Shown in pieces: positions 38,769 through 51,584 of a DNA stretch of 64,000 bases. Made by a program: the position numbers and the translations under genes. How positions within the stretch are numbered: the stretch's first letter is position 1; every line of letters starts with the position of its first letter. Source of the stretch: Mercurialis annua (taxonomy: Eukaryota > Streptophyta > Magnoliopsida > Malpighiales > Euphorbiaceae); the NCBI RefSeq assembly GCF_937616625.2, contig NC_065571.1:56777651-56841650 (forward strand), read 5' to 3'. The notes below the pieces were generated by a model, which saw only the letters and a list, made by a program, of their open reading frames with translations, was not told where the DNA came from and ran no database searches.

Positions 38769-41700
38769 TCAAAACAAACTATTACCTTGAGCAAACAAGT
38801 GGGGATATCGTTTCCGCATATCCGCCTCTGTTTCCCACGTACATTCCTCAATTGTACGGCTCCTCCAGAGCACTTTTACCATAGGTATCTCCTTACTACG
38901 GAGTTTCCTAATCTGGGTATCCACAATTTCTACGGGTTCCTCCTCATAAGATAGTTCCTCGTCTATCTCAACCTCCTGAGGTTGAATAAGTCTATGAGGG
39001 TCAGGTATATACTTCCTAAGCATTGACACGTGAAACACTGGATGTACTAGCGACATCTCAGACGGTAATGCTAACTTATAAGCTACCGCTCCTATTCGCT
39101 CAATAACCTCATAAGGTCCTGCATATCTCGGCGCTAGCTTTCCTTTCTTTCCAAATCGGATTACACCTTTCATAGGTGATATTTTAAGAAACACAAAATC
39201 TCCGACTTGAAATTCTATATCCTTTCTCCTCACATCAGCGTAGCTCTTTTGCCGACTAAATGCAGTTTCTAAACGTTGCTTAATCAACGGCACTTTCTCA
39301 GACGTAGTCTGAACTATTTCAGCTCCTGTTAACTTTCTTTCTCCAACTTCCTCCCAACAAATTGGAGATCTACACTTACGTCCATACAACGCCTCATACG
39401 GTGCCATCTCAATACTGGAATGATAACTATTGTTATATGAAAACTCTACTAACGGTAGGTACTCATCCCAATGGCCTCCGAAATCTAAAACGCACATTCT
39501 TAACATATCCTCCAAAGTCTGGATAGTCCTTTTAGACTGTCCATCTGTTTGGGGATGAAACGTTGTACTAAAATCTAAGCGCGTTCCTAAAGCCTCTTGC
39601 AGACTTTGCCAAAATCGGGATGTAAAAACTGATCCTCGATCTGACACAATTGACACAGGAACTCCATGTAAACTGACCACTTTGTCAATATAAATCTGTG
39701 CCAATTTCGCTGCCGTATAGGTAACCTTGATCGGAATGAAATGAGCCGACTTTGTCATTCGATCAACGATAACCCATATCGAATCAAAACCATGTTGCGA
39801 CTTAGGCAATCCAACGACAAAATCCATGGTTATTCTTTCCCATTTCCATTCTGGTATTGGCAATTGTTGCAAAAATCCAAATGGTCTCTGATGTTCCAAC
39901 TTCACCTGTTGGCATATCGGACACTTAGCAACAAACTCTGCTATATCCCTTTTCATACCATTCCACCAATACATCTCCTTAACATCGTGATACATCTTGG
40001 TAGAACCAGGATGAACACTATACTTAGATCCATGTGCCTCCATCATAATTCTCTGTTTCAATTCCTCTACATTTGGTACGCACACCCTTGTACCAAATTT
40101 CAGAATACCATCTTTCAAATTATACTCAGAGTTCATTCCCTTTTGAACTTCTGCAATAACATGATTTAGTTGAGGATCCGTTGTCTGAAGTTCCTTAATC
40201 TGATCATTCAATGTAGGTTTAATCGTCATTTGAGCTAATAAACTCCCCAAATACGAAACCTCTAATTGAACCCCTTGATCAAACAACGAATGCACTTCTC
40301 TAATCATTGGTCTCCTCTCAACTAAAGTAACATGAGCTAAACTTCCTGCTGATTTTCTGCTCAACGCATCAGCCACTACGTTAGCTTTGCCAGGATGATA
40401 CTGTATCGTACAGTCATAATCCTTTAGCAACTCCATCCACCTCCTCTGCCTGAGATTCAACTCTCTCTGATCAAATATGTATTTCAGACTCTTGTGATCA
40501 GTGAATATTTCGCATTTTGCTCCATATAGGTAATGTCTCCAAATCTTTAATGCAAATATCACCGCTGCTAATTCTAGATCATGGGTTGGATAATTAACTT
40601 CATGCTTTTTCAACTGGCGAGAAGCATAAGCTATAACTCGTCCATGTTGCATCAGTACACATCCTAACCCGATCCTAGAAGCATCACAATAGACTGTAAG
40701 TCCATCACTACCAGAAGGTAATGCCAGAACTGGAGCTGTTGTCAAACACTCCTTCAGCTTCTGGAAACTCACTTCACATTGATCACTCCAAATGAACTTC
40801 GCGTTCTTCTGAGTTAGCTTAGTTAATGGTGCAGACAACTTAGAAAAGTCTTGCACGAACCGTCTATAATAACCAGCTAAACCCAAGAAACTACGAATTT
40901 CTGTCACTGAACTTGGCCTTTTCCAATCCATCACAGCTTCAATCTTTTTAGGATCTACCTTAATCCCACTTTGAGATACTACATGTCCCAAAAATGCTAC
41001 CTCTTCTAACCAAAACTCACACTTCGAGAATTTGGCATAAAGCTGATGATCTCTCAAAGTTTGTAACACAATCCTTAAGTGTTGCGCATGCTCCTCCTCT
41101 GTGCGCGAATAAATCAAGATATCATCTATGAACACTATCACGAATTGATCTAGAAACGGTTTAAAAATCCGATTCATCAAATCCATGAAAGCCGCTGGTG
41201 CATTTGTCAATCCAAATGACATCACCAAAAATTCATAATGACCGTATCTTGTTCTGAATGCAGTCTTTGGAATATCATCATTTCTGATCTTCAACTGATG
41301 ATAACCAGACCTCAGATCAATCTTTGAAAAGTACCTCGCTCCTTGCAATTGATCGAATAAATCGTCAATTCTGGGTAAAGGATACTTATTCTTTATTGTG
41401 ACCTTATTGAGTTGTCTGTAATCTATACAGAGTCTCATTGATCCATCCTTCTTCTTCACAAACAACACAGGTGCTCCCCAAGGTGAGACACTTGGTCGTA
41501 TAAATCCACGATCAATCAATTCTTCTAATTGATCCTTCAACTCCTTTAGTTCTGCTGGTGCCATACGATACGGAGGTATCGATATTGGACTTGTACCAGG
41601 AACTAGATCAATACAGAATTCAATCTCTCGATCTGGTGGTAATCCAGGTAACTCTTCTGGAAACACATCAGAATACTCCGAAACTACTGGTACATCATTC

Positions 41701-42914
41701 ACATTTCCAACTTCCTTCTGAACATCTCGTACCAGAGCTAAAAATCCTTGACATCCTTTACTTAACATCTTTCTCGCTTTCAAAGCCGAGACTAAACTCT
41801 TTGGGGTTTCCAACTTCTCTCCCCGTATAGAGATAAGTTTAGTTCCAGGTACATGGAACGTCACTATCTTTTCTCTACAATCCACATTTGCATAATGTTG
41901 CGACAACCAATCCATTCCTAGGATGACGTCGAATTCTAAGACATTAAGCAACAACAAATCCGCAAGCAACTTTCGCTCTCCAATTAACACAGGACACGAC
42001 GGATACACTACAGTAACGTCTATGCTTTCGCCTACAGGTGTAGCTACTAACAGTGGGTTTTGCAAAATCACAGGTTGAATTCCTAGTTTTAATGCAAAAC
42101 TCGACGATACAAATGAATGCGTAGCACCGGGATCAAATAAAATTGATGCATCATGCGAAGATATTGAAAATATACCTTGCACTACCGCATTCGACGCATT
42201 CGCCTCTTGAGGATTGATCGCAAAAACTCTAGCCTGACCTCCGCTAGCAGTTGCTCCAGATCCTCGTCCGCCTGTGGTCCTTCCTCCACCACGATTACCA
42301 AAACCATATCCTCTTCCACGTTGTCCATTAAACACATTCTGGTTCTGTGCCTGCCCGGACACTGCAGGATATACAGGTCTAGGTTGTTGAAACACTGGTT
42401 GAACAACACTAGCACTTGAACCTTGTGGTCCAGACATAGGACATTCTCTTGAGAAATGACCTTGCTGTCCACACGTGTAACAACCTCTCGTTGCCCAATA
42501 GCATGCTCCAAAATGCTTCTTTCCACAAGTTGGACATAGTGGCATCGTTCCTCCTGAACTTCGTCCACTAGAACTTGATCCAGACATACTGAACCTCCTA
42601 TCTTTCTTTCCTTTCTTAAATCCTTTACGATATGGTCCAGTAAACCTATTCGTATTCGAACTAGCAGTTCCTTCTCTTACGAGCTCACCAGAAACATTGA
42701 TCTTTCCAAATTGGATCAAAGTACTTTCCATCTGACGTGCACTATCGATGATTTGCACCAAATCCTTCCTTACATCAGATAGCAATCCAATATATTCGGG
42801 TCCTAGCCCCTTAATAAACCTTGAATTCACCCTATCTCTATCCAACATCACGTATCGCATCGTTATGAACGGACTCCTCATCATGAACATTCTCCTCTTG
42901 AATGTTTTCCTCAT
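38769..42914 (-). CDS. Gag (C-terminal part)-pol polyprotein of the Ty3 element, 1381 codons, chromodomain type
   Basis: One uninterrupted frame. Residues 1-24 are probably not native (shifted gag text). From about 25 ([20 protein letters not shown]) it reads the end of gag. A CCHC knuckle follows (C145, C148, H153, C158), then protease (D261 in FDPGATHSF). Reverse transcriptase covers about 440-650, with D533 in [10 protein letters not shown] and FIDD at 595-598. RNase H has D744, E781, D806 and D849. Integrase has H961, H968, C998 and C1001 for zinc, then D1031 and D1092. The expected Glu at 1128 (GQSER in relatives) reads Lys (GQSKR, codon AAA at 39531-39533). A chromodomain-like end covers about 1325-1375 ([34 protein letters not shown]). 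Everything apart from gag and the Glu to Lys change looks intact, consistent with recent insertion. Confidence 0.93.
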   Translation of the reverse strand: MRKTFKRRMFMMRSPFITMRYVMLDRDRVNSRFIKGLGPEYIGLLSDVRKDLVQIIDSARQMESTLIQFGKINVSGELVREGTASSNTNRFTGPYRKGFKKGKKDRRFSMSGSSSSGRSSGGTMPLCPTCGKKHFGACYWATRGCYTCGQQGHFSRECPMSGPQGSSASVVQPVFQQPRPVYPAVSGQAQNQNVFNGQRGRGYGFGNRGGGRTTGGRGSGATASGGQARVFAINPQEANASNAVVQGIFSISSHDASILFDPGATHSFVSSSFALKLGIQPVILQNPLLVATPVGESIDVTVVYPSCPVLIGERKLLADLLLLNVLEFDVILGMDWLSQHYANVDCREKIVTFHVPGTKLISIRGEKLETPKSLVSALKARKMLSKGCQGFLALVRDVQKEVGNVNDVPVVSEYSDVFPEELPGLPPDREIEFCIDLVPGTSPISIPPYRMAPAELKELKDQLEELIDRGFIRPSVSPWGAPVLFVKKKDGSMRLCIDYRQLNKVTIKNKYPLPRIDDLFDQLQGARYFSKIDLRSGYHQLKIRNDDIPKTAFRTRYGHYEFLVMSFGLTNAPAAFMDLMNRIFKPFLDQFVIVFIDDILIYSRTEEEHAQHLRIVLQTLRDHQLYAKFSKCEFWLEEVAFLGHVVSQSGIKVDPKKIEAVMDWKRPSSVTEIRSFLGLAGYYRRFVQDFSKLSAPLTKLTQKNAKFIWSDQCEVSFQKLKECLTTAPVLALPSGSDGLTVYCDASRIGLGCVLMQHGRVIAYASRQLKKHEVNYPTHDLELAAVIFALKIWRHYLYGAKCEIFTDHKSLKYIFDQRELNLRQRRWMELLKDYDCTIQYHPGKANVVADALSRKSAGSLAHVTLVERRPMIREVHSLFDQGVQLEVSYLGSLLAQMTIKPTLNDQIKELQTTDPQLNHVIAEVQKGMNSEYNLKDGILKFGTRVCVPNVEELKQRIMMEAHGSKYSVHPGSTKMYHDVKEMYWWNGMKRDIAEFVAKCPICQQVKLEHQRPFGFLQQLPIPEWKWERITMDFVVGLPKSQHGFDSIWVIVDRMTKSAHFIPIKVTYTAAKLAQIYIDKVVSLHGVPVSIVSDRGSVFTSRFWQSLQEALGTRLDFSTTFHPQTDGQSKRTIQTLEDMLRMCVLDFGGHWDEYLPLVEFSYNNSYHSSIEMAPYEALYGRKCRSPICWEEVGERKLTGAEIVQTTSEKVPLIKQRLETAFSRQKSYADVRRKDIEFQVGDFVFLKISPMKGVIRFGKKGKLAPRYAGPYEVIERIGAVAYKLALPSEMSLVHPVFHVSMLRKYIPDPHRLIQPQEVEIDEELSYEEEPVEIVDTQIRKLRSKEIPMVKVLWRSRTIEECTWETEADMRKRYPHLFAQGNSLF

Positions 42915-42927
42915 GCTGATCAGCCAT
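42838..42927 (-). pseudogene. Gag N-terminal remnant, 29 codons then stop
   Basis: The minus strand from ATG 42925-42927 reads [20 protein letters not shown], an acidic start typical of Tekay-type gag. It hits TAG at 42838-42840. The downstream gag-pol is in another frame (offset 1). The whole Retrotrans_gag capsid part expected between this start and the knuckle is absent. A deletion of several hundred bases with a frame change near 42840 explains it. Confidence 0.7.
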
Positions 42928-43240
42928 TCTGATCAAAGCACGTCGTCTATTAAAAATCTATCTAAACGTTCTAATCGTATACTATCAGGCTCTACTTACT
43001 CCTAACAAGCATACAGACTCGATCCTAGAGCACAGCTGGGAATATTTAAAACAAATGATGACTTAACAAATGACATGACAGAAACTTATATGTTGCAGTA
43101 GACTCTATATATTAATTTCCTAGGTACACGTTCCAAACGGTATTTTACAATGATACCACCTTTCACATATTAGTAATGGTTTAAGATTATAAACCATCAC
43201 TTTGATATCAAACTCGACAATGGCCCGTTTTTCGACCATT

Positions 43241-43252
43241 GCTCTGATACCA
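43241..43252 (-). other. Primer-binding site for initiator tRNA-Met
   Basis: The minus strand reads TGGTATCAGAGC, complementary to the 3' end of plant tRNA-iMet. It lies 4 bases inside the 5'LTR edge (AAGG in between). Confidence 0.92.
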
Positions 43253-43256
43253 CCTT

Positions 43257-46200
43257 TGTCACGACCCGATTCTCGGCGTCGAGACCGGCGCTAGGGAATG
43301 GGAGTGGTTGCTCCGAAACCCGTAGCAAGCCTTAAAAATACATTAAAAATCACTTAAAATTTTTTGCGGAATTCAAATCATTTTTGAACATTTTAAAATC
43401 GCAGTTTAAAACGTTCTGATGAAAATTACCATTTAAAACATGCACATAATTTTCTCTTTAATTATTGCATTTTAGTTGCAAAACCATTTCTCTATGGTTT
43501 ATCATGCATCTCGTGTGCATACCATCTTACTATGGTAATTACTGCATTTCACTATGCAGGCCATTTCTCTATGGACTTAACTGCATTTCACTATGCAGAT
43601 GCGTTCGCCGCATTTTATTCAAGTGCAGTCGCTCGGACTTTCGCACAGCATTCACATATTACATTATATCAGAGTTTAGCGTTATAAAATATAAAGCATA
43701 AATAAGTCCAACGACTATAAAGGTATCACCGTTCATTATTCTAGCTACTGCAACTCTAGACACATAAAGGAAAGTCATTCTCACTTATTCAATCCAGGGA
43801 TTTCCGGAACAAGAAATTGGAAATCCTCACCTCAAACTACTTGCCTGTAAAAATATTAAATTCAACGGGGTCAGTTATAAAAACTGGTGAATGCGTACAA
43901 CATGTACTAATAAACATTAATATGAAAGCAATGCATTCCAGATTACCGATTCATATGAAACCCTAAACCATGATTCATGTTCCTATATGCTTTCAAAACA
44001 GGAAACATAAATATTCCACATCATTTCATCATATTCGGGTTAACCTTTTTATGGCCGTATTTATTCATTTCTTTTTGTACTCTAGCCCGTCAAATCTGAT
44101 CATTCATATTTTACGTATGTGAAGGTCTTTAGACTCTTTTCACCATACAACAGATTTCGGCAGTACATATATACCGTCGCCATTTTCACTTTTTTAAAAG
44201 GTTCAACCTCTCAGATCTCGGCAGTTTGCTGACTGCCTTTGGTCGTCTATATTCCGTTGCCTCTGAAGATCTGTTCACACAGAGTCTAGGCCGTCGCCTG
44301 ACTTTCCAGGCCGTCGCCAGGATTCACACAGCACATTCACATGCAACCCATTCTAAATGCAATACCGGTGATCACACAGCACTATTGCCGCCCAATAGTA
44401 AGCACGTTTCAATGAATCTAAATCGGTTTCAACATTATGAATAGTTCATGCGATTTAAATTCAAAATAAAATAAAGCATTTGCAAATCATGTAAAGCAGT
44501 TCGCAATATTTTTAATACTAATATTTAGCAGTATAAGTTGTAAACACACTCACAGTACTCGCTTATTCCAAATATAAAAATACCACCCGTCGAATATTCA
44601 AAACCTTTGCTCGCCGGTTTCCGCGACAAAACTCGCTGGATCTAATTTAGAGATTAAACATTAATAAATGTAATAACTCTAAATTCTAGGATATACTCTA
44701 GACCGACTCAACCATATAAACGACATAATCGCAAACCAAATTTGATTCCGACTATCTATTTCCGCGTCATCGTATTTCTATACGATACACCACATAGTTT
44801 ATTTATTTTCAATAAATAAACATAGAATTATAATTCCATATAATTCTAACACACATTCAATTCACATAATTTTCTAAAATACACTTTTAGAAAATATCAA
44901 CAAACATAGCACAATTCAAAAATAACCAAAAATATTTTTCCGTAAAATATTTTTGACCCGGGGCTCGGCCCCCCCTTATTTTCTGCCAAAAACATTTCGG
45001 CACTAACTGCTGCCAACTGAGTTTAGGACTGAGCCAACATGCTCTATCCCCTCTACTCATACTCCGGTCACCGTATTCCGGTGGTTTTGGCCGGAAAACT
45101 CAAAAACGCTAAAAACGCTTAAAAATCCATTTTAAGCCATTTTTATACCGAAATTCATCAAAATTGTTTTCAAATACATTTTTAATTTTTATCTTGTAAA
45201 AACAGCAGCCCAAAATTTTAAAATAATATTTTTCATTATTTTAACCATTAATACCGAAATATCAATTAATAATCAAAACCGATTATTAATCCGTCAAAAC
45301 ACTACACAAAAATCATTTAAACTCCACAAATAATTATCAAACACATTTCATAAATTTTTCACAAATATTTTCTGCCCAGAAATTAAAAATGACATAAATA
45401 CCCTTTTTAAACAATTTTAGCCGAATAGAGTTAATAAAAATTAAACCCGATTATTAAACCGCTAAAAATTAACCATCAACCATTTAATTAACATCAACCA
45501 CAAATATAACTCATACATGAACCAATTTATTTCCAGAAATTAAAAATCCCTTTATTTACCATTTTTAAGCTATTTTTAAGCTTTAAAACAATTAAAAATC
45601 GAAACTCCAACCATTAAATTAATACCCGAATTAATTAACATTTTTAATCCACAAAAATTTAACTTTAAAGCATATATAAATATCATCATATAGATCAGCC
45701 CAGAAATTTAAATAAATAATTTAATTTTCACGGAAAAATTATTTAAAAACCGAAACCCATTAAACTAGTAATTAAAACCAACTAATTATCCATCAAACAT
45801 CACATATAAACCATCCTATGCATGTTTCTAACACTTAACCAACATCAGCAACTAAAAGTAAGGTTTTGAGCTTGAAATTATACCTCAAACGAACATGCAA
45901 ACACACACACACGATCTACGCAATATTCCCGACAATTTTCGTGAAGAAAGTTTTGAGAGAAAATAAAAGTGTAAGGTTTTGTGTTGGGAGCTATGGAGTA
46001 TTCGGCACCCACAAAATGGAGAAGATGAAATAGAGACTTGGGCACCAAGTTTAGCTTAGGAAAATATCTAGATATTTATTTGGTTGTTCAATTATTTACA
46101 AGTTTGCCATTATGGCATTCTTGTAAATAATTCGAACTCTAGGTGCAAAATAAACTCAACTTTCTCAAACACTCAAAAACATTAAATCATATCATATGGG

Positions 46201-46451
46201 CTGAGTTAAAATATTTTTGGGCCTTTAAAAAATATTTAAAATAATTATTTTTACGGTTTTTAGTGAAAAATCACAAAATTCACTTTTAACACGTAAAATT
46301 GCCAAAAATCACATTTAAGGCAAACACATAGCAAATCACATTTTACCCTTATAAATTCATCACGTGAATTTATTCACTATTTTCGAGGTCCTAATCAATT
46401 AAAATCGGACACACACGAAAATAGACACTAATAATTCTACGGGGTATTACA
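43257..46451 (-). repeat. 5'LTR of the Ty3 element (3195 bp)
   Basis: Direct repeat of 35539-38733, nearly identical. In element orientation it carries the promoter, but no TATA box could be singled out with confidence. Confidence 0.95.
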
Positions 46452-46456
46452 GTTTG
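46452..46456. other. Target-site duplication GTTTG (right copy)
   Basis: Perfect match to 35534-35538. Confidence 0.9.
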
Positions 46457-48044
46457 CGTATAGATTATAATTTTGAAAATAATTAGACTTTTTGTTAAAG
46501 TGACAAGCACTTGAAGGAACTAAATTTGACAAAATATTTTGATTAGACACACAAATTCACCAATCAGACTAAATGAGATTATTTTGAAATATCTGGTTAT
46601 AATTGACCTCAAAAGTAAAACTTTAGTATTTTTAAATTATTAAGTCAAAATAAAATGTGCTAAATTTAGCGTTTCATTATTTTTTATGTTAAGTGTATTA
46701 TAAAGAAACTAGCATAGCATTGAAATGTTATAAGATGTTATAATTCGAGAGTTCTAATTGATTTAAAATTTTATAAAGTCGAAAAATCAACAAAATTAAT
46801 GATGTAAAATATAATTTTTTTATTCAACATATAGTCTGAGATTTTTGAGTCTCGACTAATTCAGCTGATCGAACAGGATAAATATTGTTAAAGCGATAAA
46901 GCTCTTTTATAACAATTTTAAAGTTGCTTAATCTTTATAATTTTAATTTGAAATATCTAGTTAAGGAAAATAGTTTTTATTACTCCATCTCAACTCCGCT
47001 AATATGAGAAAATCTTTGCCACATAAGATTTTTTTTTGTTAGAAATAATATTAACATTAAAAATTTACTAACAAACTGTAACTGATCATATAGTATAAGC
47101 GCTGGATAACAAACTGTCAAGATCGTAAGTTTGTTTCCTCCCACAAACGCTCTCCCTTTTTAATTATATAAAAAAAACATTAAAAGTTTCATATCAGAAA
47201 CAGAAATTCCATAAAATGTGCATGCGGCTCCACTCACCTTACGTGCTATGAAAGTTATTTTTTCGCTGAAATTAGTATTACGATTAAAGTGGACATGAAA
47301 CTATCTTTACCATTTTAGACCAAAAAAAGCTGAAAATAACAGAAAGCTGTTTTATAAAAAGATGCCTAAATGTCTTACTTTTAAAGTGAAAAAAATATTG
47401 AGTTTGATTTGTTTATAAAGAAAAACACTTTCTATTAAATCTTAAGAATAAAATACAACCACCTATTATTCAAATTTCAATAATCGACATTAAATATAAA
47501 ATTTAAAATTTTCAATTAAGATTTAAAGAGTTATATTTGTCGACCTTTTAACAAATGCTACAGAACTATCATAAAACTGTAAAAATAAATTACTATAACC
47601 TTGACAAAATGCTTGTTTTTTTCTATTTCTTTTTTTTTTAGAAAAGAAAAATAAGGAGCTCAATTGTGACCTTTCATGTCTCCAAGCGCTAAATTACAAT
47701 TTCAGCCATATTTAGAGAAAAGAGTATAATTCAAGATAATGCCACTGGTGGTCCCTTTAATTTTATTGTTTATTTAAATAATAGATATAACAATTGAAGT
47801 TCAATTAGTACTACGATCAAGAATAATAGTTTGATCTATTGTAAAATAAATAAAAGAAGTAAATTACTCTTTCCATTCCGTTTAAAAAAATATATTTTAT
47901 TTTCAAAAAGAGTATTATTTAAAAAGTTCATATCATAGTTTTTATGTTATTTTATATAAAATTTTCTTTTTTAAGATAGATGATTCCCCTTCTTATCTCT
48001 TGTCAGAAATGGTAAATCATTTCACTAATCTATCACTAGAGCTC
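46457..48044. other. Intergenic DNA right of the retrotransposon, no gene seen
   Basis: AT-rich and without ORFs above background. Confidence 0.4.
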
Positions 48045-48047
48045 TAA

Positions 48048-48579
48048 GAGCATCCCCAATAGTATTCTTTAAAATAAAGAGCATCTTTTATAAAATAAAG
48101 AGCATCTTAAAGATAAAGAGTGATATTTAAAATTTTACTCCAATGGACTCTTTAATATCAATTTTTTATTATATAATTTTAATAATAAAATAAAAGTATT
48201 AAATAATAATAATAATATTAAATTAATTGTCTTTTTAATATTAAATTTTATTTTATTTTGTTTTCATAAAAAATATTAATAAAATATTAAATATTAATAA
48301 AATAATTTTATTTATTTAATTATTTATTTATTCAGTTTTTTTACTAAAAGTAATAATATAATATTTAAAAGTAAAAATAACCACCTTATTTTTTAAAATT
48401 TAAAATTTTACTATTTGAAAAATGAAGTAGAGAGTGAAAATGGCTCTCTACATGTGGAGAGCCATTTTTACTCTCTACTCTAAATATAAAGAATAGAGAG
48501 TTCATTGGACTCCTAATTTATTGTCAAACTCTTTAATTCAAAGAGTTTGACAATTTTAGAGAGTCCATTGGGGATGCTC
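48048..48579. mobile_element. Tourist-type MITE (PIF/Harbinger-like, 532 bp)
   Basis: Ends GAGCATCCCCAATAG and complement GAGCATCCCCAATGG, flanked by TAA on both sides (48045-48047 and 48580-48582). A 3 bp TWA duplication with this terminal motif is typical of the group. Subterminal text is also inverted (AAAGAG / CTCTTT, GAGAGCCATTTTTACTCTCTAC). Confidence 0.82.
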
Positions 48580-48832
48580 TAAGCTTTGGGAATCCATTCA
48601 TCTGGATTATTACACAGACTCGTAACCTTATTTCTCTAGCTGTGATAATGAAAGCATAATGAAAAAAATATGGGATTCCGATCACCAGAAACCACCCACT
48701 TACAATGAGATTTAATGAAAGCATAATTTTTTCCGTATGCCTTATTACTATCAAAATACTTGAAACTAAACATTGATGGAGTCAATGATTTCAACATAAA
48801 ACAGGCCCATTTACAATATGTAATATATGAAA

Positions 48833-49724
48833 GGCAAAAAGTACAAAAATACCATTGAGTTTTTTCAGTTGGTGCAAATAACCCATTATACTAAAAAAGT
48901 ACATATGACCGTCTGAATTCGATTTTTTGGTACAAATAACCCATTGCCGCTAACAGAATGTTAACTCTGTTATAGTTTAAAGTATAAGGTACAAAAAACC
49001 ATCATACTTTTTAAAAAGAGCAAATAAATTTCTATACAATATTAAATCTTATAATTTTTTTAAATGTTTCTATTATTGCCTTAAAAATGCTATATATCCG
49101 TTATAGTTTTATAAAATACTATGTAAATTATATATATAGTATTTGAATTATAAAAATATTTTTCATTCACTGATTATTATTAAAAAATGATTAAATATTT
49201 CTATTTGAGCAACAACTCGTTGGTTATTATATAATATTTTTATTAAAATAGCTGTAGTATATTATTATTATTATTTTTACTATTATTATATTCTTAGAAA
49301 TGATAATATAATTACATATTTATAAAGTATATTCATTGATATTTTAAAGAATGTATAAAAATTAATAATTTATATATGTTATTATTGAATGAAAAATATT
49401 TTTATATTTCAAATATTATATATATAATTTATATAAAATATGCTAAATTATAAGGAATTACCTTTATTAAGGTAATAATATAATTGTCTAAAAAATAAAT
49501 ATAACATTTAATGCTTTATAGGGTTATATTTGTCCATTTTAAAAAGTATGATGGTTTTTTTTTGTATCTTGTACTTATAAAATTAACGGAGTTAAGATTT
49601 TGTTAGCGGCAGTAGGTTATTTGTACCAAAAAATCGAGTTCGGATAGTTATATGTACTTTTTCTAATACAATGGGTTATATGTACCAACTGAAAAAATTC
49701 GATGACTTTTTTATACCTTCTGCC
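48833..49724. mobile_element. Mutator-like non-autonomous element (892 bp)
   Basis: TIRs of about 190 bp: left GGCAAAAAGTACAAAAATACC, then GGTACAAATAACCCATTGCCGCTAAC. The right arm carries the complement (GTTAGCGGCAGTAGGTTATTTGTACC, ending GTATAAAAAAGTC/TTCTGCC). Flanks TATATGAAA (48824-48832) and TTTATGAAA (49725-49733) form a 9 bp duplication with one mismatch. The AT-rich interior shows further inverted pairing and no coding region. Confidence 0.82.
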
Positions 49725-49733
49725 TTTATGAAA

Positions 49734-50192
49734 TAGATAATGTTAAATTTACGAGGGTTAAATTGTAAACTATTAATTTAGAAAATTTGGGGGAGCATGA
49801 CATGCCTCCCCCTCCCTCCGTCATTGAAGCTAAATTATTTGAACTTTAGCCAATTATTGCCTATAATGTTTTTTCCTCGAACAGTAAAATTCATTTATGT
49901 TTATAAAGAAACGTGCAAATAAAACAATTCAATTCTTTTACACTTAATAATCTTTTTTATTACGACTTGTAATTTATATTCTTTGATTGAATTGATCACA
50001 TTAAATTTGTATGATCTAAAAAATTTATATCTTCGAAATGAAATGGCTTATTTATTAGGTGGACTTCTTCCAAAACTATACAACTGTAGTATAATTTTCA
50101 ATTTTAAAGCTCAAAAATACTATTTTCACAAAGAAACGGAACTTAAAAATAAAAAATAAAAGAAAAATAATTGACTATGAAGTCGTAGTGAT
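49734..50192. other. Intergenic, no gene seen
   Basis: Contains CCTCCCCCTCCCTCCGTC near 49805. This resembles the edge of another MITE but has no partner. Confidence 0.35.
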
Positions 50193-50594
50193 TAGGAGTG
50201 GGAAAAATTTGAGCCGACCGAACCAATGTCTTTTGGTCGGTTCAGTTCGTTTAAAACAGAGGTCAGTTCGGTTTTGGCTTTTAAAATATTTTTCATTTTG
50301 GTTTAGAATTTTAAAAATCAAAATTAATCGAATTGATCGAATAATTAGATATTTGAACTAGTTCTAAATTTTCTTTTAATTTTTTTGTTTTTATATCAGT
50401 TTTAACCAAACTGCCAATTGTTTTAAAAAAAATTAGTTTTTAATTCAGTTTGATTTGAGATTTTTTATGGTTGATTCAGTTTCAGTTAATAAATATTTTT
50501 GATTGGTTTTAATTTTAAGTTTTGAGAAATTTGGTTTGGTGGTTTGAAATTTATAATTCGGTTTCGACGACACCGGCGGAATGCTCAACCCTAG
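50193..50594. mobile_element. Probable non-autonomous hAT-like element (about 400 bp)
   Basis: Left end TAGGAGTGGGAAAAATTTGAG, and complement of the right end CTAGGGTTGAGCATTCCGCC, resemble hAT TIRs (TAGGG.TG.GCA). The interior is a CGGTT/GGTTCAGTTCGGTT-rich composition known from plant hAT MITEs. Flanks TAGTGATT and TAGTGGTA could be an 8 bp duplication with two mismatches. A similar CGGTT-rich patch lies at 62640-62815. Confidence 0.55.
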
Positions 50595-51581
50595 TAGTGG
50601 TAGATATGAGAGGAGTAGGGCTAGTTAGTTTTAGAAAGGTGACGAAAATGAAGTAGTGTACAAAAATTGATATTATTATTGAGTTGCGTTTCTAGCTTAT
50701 TTGGCAGATTCTTTAAAACTCTTTAAAATTTGCGTCATTCTTTAAACAGAATGTATATATTTTTTTGTGATCTTAACAACTTTAAATATCTACTAAGCTC
50801 ACTATATTCAGTTACATCCTTCAACTACATTACAACTTCTCATTTGTATTTTTGTCAATTTAGTGATGTCAGTGTAATGCACCTTTCACACACATACCTT
50901 CAAAATTAAAGTTTTCTAAAATAATTGAAAGTGTTGGTTTCTACCTAATTTTAAATCTTCAATGTGCTCTGGGTAGGCTTAACTGGTGATATGAGTGATA
51001 TAACTTATATTCAAGTTTAATAATTTTAGGTTGAAAGATCTTTATCAGGTCAATCTAGATATATTTTAAAAGAGGATGATTTTTTTTACATTGAATTGTA
51101 AAGATGGACAACAAATTTATATAAAAATAATAATTTTATTTCTTTTCTCTTATAAATTTAATCAAGATTTTAAATTTTGATAAATTATCCGTGATTTTAG
51201 CATCATTTTACTAATTATTTAACTTAATTAATCTTTTTAATTTACTATGACAAATTTTAAAATTATTTTATACACTTTTTAAAGTCTAGCTGATTTATTT
51301 CGAAAAGGATAGCATTAATCTAGTAGGATCATTATACTACTTCTGTTGCGAGAGAATTGTTTTTTTTCTTGCTTATGCTAAAATTCTTATTCATGTTTAA
51401 TAAATCATAATCTTTAAAGTTAAAATTCATATATTGTCCTAATTTAAAGTCCATTAATTAATCAGTATTTTTTGTGTGTTTTGGTATGTTATGTGATAAC
51501 AGATGTGATATAAGAGTGTTTTTCAAGTTCGATCAAAATTTAATCATTCTAAATGATTATCTTTTTTGTTTTTTTATCTGT
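50595..51581. other. AT-rich intergenic DNA, no gene seen
   Basis: No ORF or repeat boundary recognised. Confidence 0.4.
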
Positions 51582-51584
51582 TTT

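Larger units (their letters stand above)
35539..46451 (-). mobile_element. Full-length Ty3/gypsy chromovirus LTR retrotransposon (Tekay/Del-like), 10.9 kb
   Basis: Two 3195 bp direct repeats bound an internal region with pol on the minus strand. In the minus reading the order is 5'LTR (43257-46451), PBS, gag remnant, PR-RT-RH-INT-chromodomain, PPT, 3'LTR (35539-38733). LTRs begin TGTAATACCCC and end GGGTCGTGACA in element orientation. The 5 bp duplication GTTTG flanks both sides. The chromodomain after the integrase, the iMet primer site and long LTRs fit the Tekay (Del) chromovirus clade; clade is inferred. The gag gene is internally deleted and the integrase lacks its catalytic Glu, so the copy is probably not autonomous. 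Confidence 0.95.

Noticed and set aside
39741..40169. 142-codon plus-strand frame inside the Ty3 element
   Set aside because: Antisense shadow of the integrase/RNase H region, with no motif of its own.
42182..42568. 128-codon minus frame overlapping gag-pol
   Set aside because: Alternative frame of the knuckle-to-protease linker. The pol frame has the conserved motifs.
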